The position numbers and the translations under genes are program-made. A stretch of DNA of 9,157 bases from CAZCBJ01 sp964496705. Lineage in GTDB: Bacteria; Chloroflexota; Anaerolineae; Anaerolineales; Anaerolineaceae. The notes beneath the pieces were generated by a model, which saw only the letters and a list, made by a program, of their open reading frames with translations, did not search any database and was not told the DNA's origin. The stretch covers positions 1-9,157 of the forward strand of contig CAZCBJ010000162.1 of the NCBI GenBank assembly GCA_964496705.1, read 5' to 3'. Position 1 is the first letter of the stretch. Each line of letters begins with the position of its first letter. Below are positions 5,376-9,157 of this stretch, piece by piece.

Positions 5376-6776
5376 ATGAAAAAAATCATCATCTCCCTTC
5401 TGGTCGTCGTGATTGCAGTAGGTGCATTTTTCGGATATCAGCAGATTCAAAAGAACCGCGCCCAGGCTAACAGCAATTGGCAAACAGCTATCATCCAACG
5501 CGGTGATTTGACCGCCATTGTGGGCGCCACCGGTACGGTTCGCTCCAATCAGAACACACTCGTTTCCTGGCAAACCTCCGGTCGGATTGGAAAAATTTCT
5601 GTAAAATTGGATGATTCTATCAGTGAAGGTCAAATCCTTGCCTCGCTGGATGAAAATTCTTTATCTCAGAGCGTCATCCTGGCAAAAGCCGACCTGGTGA
5701 CAGCCGAGCGGAACCTTGCCAACCTGCGCAACTCAGCGTTGGCAAAATCGCAGGCAGAATTAACTCTGGTCCAGGCTGAAAAAGCTTTACAGGATGCGAA
5801 AGATAAACGTGACAGTAAAAATTTCAAGCGCGCTGAACAAGCGACCATTGATACCGCTCGCGCCAACCTGGTCCTTGCCCAAAAGACGGTGGACGACGCG
5901 GAAGAAATTTTTAACCAATTTGTGAACAGATCAGAAGATGATATTTTGCGGGCTCAAGCGCTCAGCCAGCTCTCCAACGCCAGATTGGCCCGCGACCGCG
6001 CCCAGGCCAGCCTGAATTATCTACTGGAATTGCCAGACCCTCAAGAAATTGCAGAGGCAGATGCCAGGGTGGCTCTCGCCCAGGCTCAATACGACGATGC
6101 AAAACGGGAAGTGGAAAGACTGCAAAATGGTGTTGATCCGAAAGATATCGAAGCGGCTGAAGCGCGGGTGGCTGCCATCAAGCTACTACTCAACCAGGTG
6201 AATCTTTCCGCGCCATTTGACGGCACAATCACCAATATCCTCTCGAAAGAAGCCGATCAGGTGAATCCAGGCAGTGTTTCTTTCCGTATCGACGATCTCA
6301 GTCACCTGTTGGTGGATGTGCTTATTGCTGAGGTCGACATCAATCAGGTAAGAGTAGGTCAACCCGCCGACCTGACTTTTGATGCCATTCCAGGAAAATC
6401 ATATAAAGGTGAGGTCTATGAGGTTGGACGGGTTGGTACAACGACCCAGGGGGTGGTGAATTTCATGGTAACGGTCGAAATATTGGATGCCGACCAAAAT
6501 GTAAAACCTGGTATGACCGTTGGGGTGAATATTATTGTCAACCAAATTAATGATGTGGTCATCGCCCCAAATCGCGGAATTCGGCTATTGGACGGGAATC
6601 GGGTCATTTATGTTCTGAAAAACAATGTCCCCACGCCTGTTAGAGTGCAAATTGGCTCCACATCAGACACGTTCAGTGAGATTTTCAGTGATGAAGTGAA
6701 TGTGGGCGATACGATAGTCCTCAATCCGCCCGTCCAATTTGGGCCCGGCGGACCGGGCTTTATGGGCGGGAGATAA
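5376..6776 (+). CDS. HlyD/MacA-type membrane fusion protein (periplasmic adaptor subunit)
   Basis: The 466-residue adaptor of an ABC exporter has a short Lys start and one N-terminal membrane segment (about 4-22) without a lipobox. The first half of a barrel-sandwich (lipoyl-like) domain is at 44-93. A long Ala/Gln/Glu-rich coiled-coil hairpin spans about 95-275. The second lipoyl half begins at LSAPFDGTI (277-285). A beta-barrel occupies about 305-385 and a membrane-proximal domain follows to about 455. The C-terminus is Gly/Pro-rich (PGGPGFMGGR). Within the hairpin, the unit DPxxIxxAxARV recurs at 221 and 254 (33-residue period). It should link the ATPase/permease pair to the cell exterior or an outer channel; no TolC-like gene is in view. 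The start is 5 bp after the marR stop; the nearest AGGA (5360-5363) is about 12 nt away, so coupling to marR is likely. Confidence 0.92.
   Translation: MKKIIISLLVVVIAVGAFFGYQQIQKNRAQANSNWQTAIIQRGDLTAIVGATGTVRSNQNTLVSWQTSGRIGKISVKLDDSISEGQILASLDENSLSQSVILAKADLVTAERNLANLRNSALAKSQAELTLVQAEKALQDAKDKRDSKNFKRAEQATIDTARANLVLAQKTVDDAEEIFNQFVNRSEDDILRAQALSQLSNARLARDRAQASLNYLLELPDPQEIAEADARVALAQAQYDDAKREVERLQNGVDPKDIEAAEARVAAIKLLLNQVNLSAPFDGTITNILSKEADQVNPGSVSFRIDDLSHLLVDVLIAEVDINQVRVGQPADLTFDAIPGKSYKGEVYEVGRVGTTTQGVVNFMVTVEILDADQNVKPGMTVGVNIIVNQINDVVIAPNRGIRLLDGNRVIYVLKNNVPTPVRVQIGSTSDTFSEIFSDEVNVGDTIVLNPPVQFGPGGPGFMGGR
6743..6758 (+). repeat. GC-rich hairpin at the end of the membrane fusion gene
   Basis: GCCCGG-CGGA-CCGGGC is a perfect 6-bp stem with a 4-nt loop, extendable by two G-U pairs in RNA. 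It lies inside the last codons of the adaptor gene, 24 nt before the ATPase ATG. No poly-T follows, so it is not a terminator. It may partly reflect the Gly-Pro codon repeat, but it could tune downstream translation or mRNA stability. Confidence 0.3.
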
Positions 6777-6782
6777 CCGGGC

Positions 6783-7463
6783 ATGGAAAGTGATCCTGTA
6801 ATCGTCGCCCGAGACTTGTGCAAGATCTATCACATGGGCTCCATAGAAGTGGTGGCACTGTGTGGGGTTTCTTTCACCATTCAGCGGGGTGAAATCATCT
6901 CCATCATGGGGCCGTCCGGTTCTGGGAAATCTACTATGATGAATTTGTTGGGCTGCCTGGATCGACCAACCAGAGGGGAATATTTTTTGGATGGAGAGCT
7001 GGTTTCAAAATTGACTGATGACCAACTGGCCAGTATTCGCAACCGAAAAGTTGGATTTGTATTCCAGAGCTTCAACCTGCTCTCGCGCATCAGCGCGCTG
7101 GGAAATGTTGAACTACCCTTGCGATATGCTGGGATCAACAAAGAGCGCACCGCCAAGGCCAAAGCCGCCTTGGAAGCAGTCGGCCTTTCAGACCGCATGA
7201 AACACCGGCCAACCGAATTATCAGGCGGTCAACAACAAAGGGTGGCGATTGCACGTGCATTGGTCAACAATCCGGCCATCCTGATGGCAGACGAACCCAC
7301 CGGCAATTTGGACTCCAAATCCGGGAAAGAGATCATGGAATTGATCCTCAAGTTAAACCGCGAGCGGGGAACAACCGTGATCATTATCACACATGACCCG
7401 AATATTGCCGCACAGACCCAGCGTGTCATCCGATTAAGTGATGGCGCCCTGGTGGAGAGTTGA
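6783..7463 (+). CDS. MacB/LolD-type ABC transporter ATPase
   Basis: This 226-residue cytoplasmic ATPase energises the exporter. All catalytic motifs are intact: Walker A GPSGSGKST (43-51), Q-loop Gln95 in FVFQSFNLL, signature LSGGQQQRVAIARAL (146-160), Walker B ILMADE with Glu171 (166-171), the D-loop in GNLDS, and the switch His204 in IITHD. The family-specific GCLDRPTRGEYFLDG and ADEPTGNLDSKSG place it in the MacB/LolD/FtsE class (COG1136), whose members work with FtsX-like permeases by mechanotransmission rather than classical substrate passage. True MacB fuses ATPase and permease; here they are separate genes. The ATG is 6 bp after the adaptor stop, with GGGAG (6768-6772) about 10 nt upstream. 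The TGA stop is 1 bp from the permease start, so the three are one operon. Confidence 0.96.
   Translation: MESDPVIVARDLCKIYHMGSIEVVALCGVSFTIQRGEIISIMGPSGSGKSTMMNLLGCLDRPTRGEYFLDGELVSKLTDDQLASIRNRKVGFVFQSFNLLSRISALGNVELPLRYAGINKERTAKAKAALEAVGLSDRMKHRPTELSGGQQQRVAIARALVNNPAILMADEPTGNLDSKSGKEIMELILKLNRERGTTVIIITHDPNIAAQTQRVIRLSDGALVES
7454..7457 (+). promoter_or_regulatory. Ribosome binding site fixing the permease start
   Basis: GGAG within the last codons of the ATPase gene lies 7 nt before ATG 7465. It supports this start over in-frame ATGs further upstream (7438, 7441), which would overlap the ATPase gene and add non-homologous residues. Confidence 0.65.
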
Positions 7464-7464
7464 T

Positions 7465-8688
7465 ATGACCCTGGGACAAGCCATTTTCGAAGCATTGGAA
7501 AGCCTGAACTCAAATAAAGTTCGTTCTGGTCTGACAATTCTGGGTATCGTCATCGGCGTGGCTGCGGTGATTGCCATGTTGGCCGTCGGTCAGGGCGCTC
7601 AGGATACCATCACGGGGTCCATCAGCGGCATCGGATCTAACCTGATCTTCATCTTCCGCAGCCAGAATGATGACATCCGAAACCCAAAACCACTAACCCT
7701 CGGAGATGCTGAAGCCATCGCTGATCCATTTCAAGCACCATCGGTTGCAGAAGTTGCTCCGATTCTGTCTGGAAATGGTGAGGTGGCTTTTTCAGCCGAA
7801 AAGACCAACACTTCCATCCAGGGGGTTACCCCCAATTACACCTCGGTGCGCAATTGGGAACTGCTGGAAGGTGAGTTTATCACCAATGAAAACATTCTTG
7901 AACAGGCATCCGTGGCTGTGTTGGGCACCGAGGTCGCAGATAAATTGTTTGGTCAACAAACCGGTATCAGCGGTCAGACTATTCGCATCGAAGGTCAACC
8001 CTTCCGCGTGATTGGCGTATTAAAATCAAAAGGGGGCGGTTCCTTTGGCAGTCAGGATAATGTCGTATTGGTACCATTTTCAACCGCCCAGTCCCGGTTG
8101 ATCCGCCGCAGCCGGGGTCAGGTGGATGTGATTTTCGTCCAGGCGCTGGATGCCGATCTGGTCAAACAAGCCACCGATGAGATCACCCAAGTGTTGCGAA
8201 ATCGCCACCGCATCACCTTCGGAGAAGATGATTTCAATGTCTTCTCTCAGGCCGATTTTGTACAAACCGCTCAGACCATCACTGGCGTTTTCACCATATT
8301 TCTGGGCGGAATCGCAGGGATATCCTTATTGGTTGGCGGAATTGGCATTATGAACATCATGCTGGTTTCTGTCACTGAACGTACTCGTGAAATTGGGTTG
8401 CGTAAAGCCATCGGTGCTCGCAAACGCGATATTATGATCCAATTTTTAACCGAATCTTCTCTGCTGAGCTTATTGGGCGGTGTGGTCGGAATAGGCTTCG
8501 GTTATGTGATCTCTTTTATTGTGGGATACATCGCCACTGTTAACAACACGCCATTCTCACCAAACGTAAGAATTGATGCTATACTTTTGGCAACCCTGTT
8601 CTCCACAGCTGTCGGTCTTTTCTTTGGTCTGTACCCAGCTAACCGCGCGGCGAACCTCGAACCAGTTGAAGCTTTGAGGTATGAGTAA
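7465..8688 (+). CDS. MacB/FtsX-type ABC transporter permease
   Basis: The 407-residue permease has the standard topology. An amphipathic start (GQAIFEALESLNSNKVRSGL) leads into TM1 (about 22-42, LTILGIVIGVAAVIAMLAVG). A large extracytoplasmic MacB_PCD domain spans about 45-270. The FtsX domain has TM2 (about 274-300), TM3 (329-356) and TM4 (370-392). The diagnostic cytoplasmic stretch after TM2 is present: SVTERTREIGLRKAIGARKRDI (302-323). The C-terminus ends NLEPVEALRYE, the usual MacB-family close. With the ATPase and adaptor it should form a dimeric exporter for peptides, antibiotics, lipids or other envelope substrates; the substrate cannot be read from sequence. The start is 1 bp after the ATPase stop, with GGAG at 7-nt spacing. 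No terminator is seen between this gene and the next. Confidence 0.95.
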   Translation: MTLGQAIFEALESLNSNKVRSGLTILGIVIGVAAVIAMLAVGQGAQDTITGSISGIGSNLIFIFRSQNDDIRNPKPLTLGDAEAIADPFQAPSVAEVAPILSGNGEVAFSAEKTNTSIQGVTPNYTSVRNWELLEGEFITNENILEQASVAVLGTEVADKLFGQQTGISGQTIRIEGQPFRVIGVLKSKGGGSFGSQDNVVLVPFSTAQSRLIRRSRGQVDVIFVQALDADLVKQATDEITQVLRNRHRITFGEDDFNVFSQADFVQTAQTITGVFTIFLGGIAGISLLVGGIGIMNIMLVSVTERTREIGLRKAIGARKRDIMIQFLTESSLLSLLGGVVGIGFGYVISFIVGYIATVNNTPFSPNVRIDAILLATLFSTAVGLFFGLYPANRAANLEPVEALRYE

Positions 8689-8715
8689 GTCAAGTCGAAA
8701 TAAAGGCAGCCCAGC

Positions 8716-9157
8716 ATGTCCAGAAAAAACCCGAAGAAACGATCGTTGAACCCCAAACGCTGGCTTGGATTGGTTGTACCGGTCATCTTGCTCTCGTTGA
8801 TTTTTCCCAACCTGTCTGCGGTTGAGGCAGTCAGCCCAACGACATCCAATGGACTGCCAGTGCTGGTGGTTGATCTGCGGAAGGATGAAATAAGCTCCCA
8901 TCCCCACGCCTTAACGCCTATGGGCAGCACCCTGTTTTTAATCGCGACCGAAGATAAAGGCACCCGGCTTTTCAAATGCAATCCCCCCTACAATCAGTTG
9001 CAGCGCGTAGGCGATGTTTACGCGGGTGGAGATGGGGTAACCCCGGACGAAATCGCAATGGTCGGAAATACGGTTTTTTTTCAGGCCAAAGATGCCAGCA
9101 ATAGCGGTGTGGAATTGTGGAAAAGCGAGCCTCCCTACATGGATGCCTCGTTGGTGG
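8716..9157 (+). CDS. Secreted repeat protein resembling the ELWxxDGT family, 5' part (3' truncated)
   Basis: An open frame from ATG 8716 runs off the window; 147 residues are visible. The N-terminus is strongly basic (RKNPKKR...NPKR, 3-15). A hydrophobic core (about 16-34, WLGLVVPVILLSLIFPNLSA) and a small-residue cleavage area near A35-A38 follow, consistent with a signal peptide. Two diverged repeats follow at a 47-residue period. GSTLFLIATED...RLFKCNPPY starts at 70, and GNTVFFQAKDASNSGVELWKSEPPY at 117-141. This resembles ELWxxDGT-type repeats of large secreted or surface beta-propeller-like proteins, with PPY replacing DGT. The name is tentative because only two units are seen. The ATG is 27 bp after the permease stop with a weak AAAGG about 10 nt upstream, so co-transcription is possible. 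A run of eight T lies in the coding sequence at 9074-9081. Confidence 0.65.
   Translation, partial: MSRKNPKKRSLNPKRWLGLVVPVILLSLIFPNLSAVEAVSPTTSNGLPVLVVDLRKDEISSHPHALTPMGSTLFLIATEDKGTRLFKCNPPYNQLQRVGDVYAGGDGVTPDEIAMVGNTVFFQAKDASNSGVELWKSEPPYMDASLV

Noticed and set aside
4965..5633. 222-codon minus-strand open frame across marR and the adaptor gene
   Set aside because: It is antisense to two well-supported genes, with low-complexity Ser/Arg-rich translation, no ribosome site and no recognisable domain.
7438..7464. Upstream ATG starts for the permease
   Set aside because: They overlap the ATPase gene and lack a good ribosome site; ATG 7465 has GGAG at 7 nt and matches the family N-terminus.
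8502..8981. 159-codon minus-strand open frame over the permease 3' end and the repeat protein
   Set aside because: It overlaps the conserved TM3-TM4 region of the permease and a signal-peptide gene; its translation looks like no known family.
1..9157. Defence system, prophage, CRISPR, integron or toxin-antitoxin module
   Set aside because: No matching genes, repeats or recombination sites were seen. The genes are housekeeping, transport or uncharacterised chromosomal types, and no region looks foreign in composition by eye.

Overview
The window looks like chromosomal DNA of a free-living bacterium, most plausibly a member of the Chloroflexota (Anaerolineae-like). That placement rests on gene content and family flavour: a GKDAV-type guanylate kinase, an FmdB-type zinc-ribbon protein with a long acidic tail, a split MacAB-type exporter behind a MarR regulator, and an HhH radical-SAM protein beside a DUF6504-like protein. 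No rRNA or marker tree supports it, so it is inference. I see no insertion sequences, CRISPR arrays, tRNA/rRNA genes, attachment sites or phage genes. No stretch longer than about 170 bases lacks a gene.

Layout. (1) At 1-1024 (+) lies the 3' end of a radical-SAM/helix-hairpin-helix DNA-metabolism protein, overlapping a DUF6504-like gene by 4 bp. (2) At 1029-2982 (-) the transcription order is guanylate kinase (gmk), then a rhomboid-family membrane protein overlapping it by 4 bp, then after a 128-bp gap a two-CBS-domain protein. Both catalytic residues of the rhomboid appear to be replaced. (3) At 3061-3453 (+) is an FmdB-type zinc-ribbon protein, divergent from gmk across a short gap with a palindromic ATTATAAT core. 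(4) At 3456-4712 (-) is an exported HEWIH zinc-metalloprotease-like protein of unknown role. (5) From 4882 to the window end (+) runs an apparent operon: MarR regulator, HlyD/MacA-type membrane fusion protein, MacB-type ATPase, FtsX/MacB-type permease, and the 5' end of a secreted repeat protein resembling the ELWxxDGT family. A strong sigma70-like promoter (TTGACA-17-TAAAAT) precedes marR.

How they work together. The MarR-MFP-ATPase-permease set is a standard tripartite-type exporter under local control. The ATPase and permease are separate proteins, and no outer-membrane channel gene is visible. The exported repeat protein starts 27 bp after the permease stop with no terminator between them, so it may be co-transcribed, but a functional link is unproven. 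The gmk-rhomboid pair is translationally coupled. Most of the window is ordinary. The points most worth a second look are the apparent pseudoprotease rhomboid, the HhH radical-SAM/DUF6504 pair, the orphan HEWIH protein with its odd start context, and the truncated repeat protein at the right edge.
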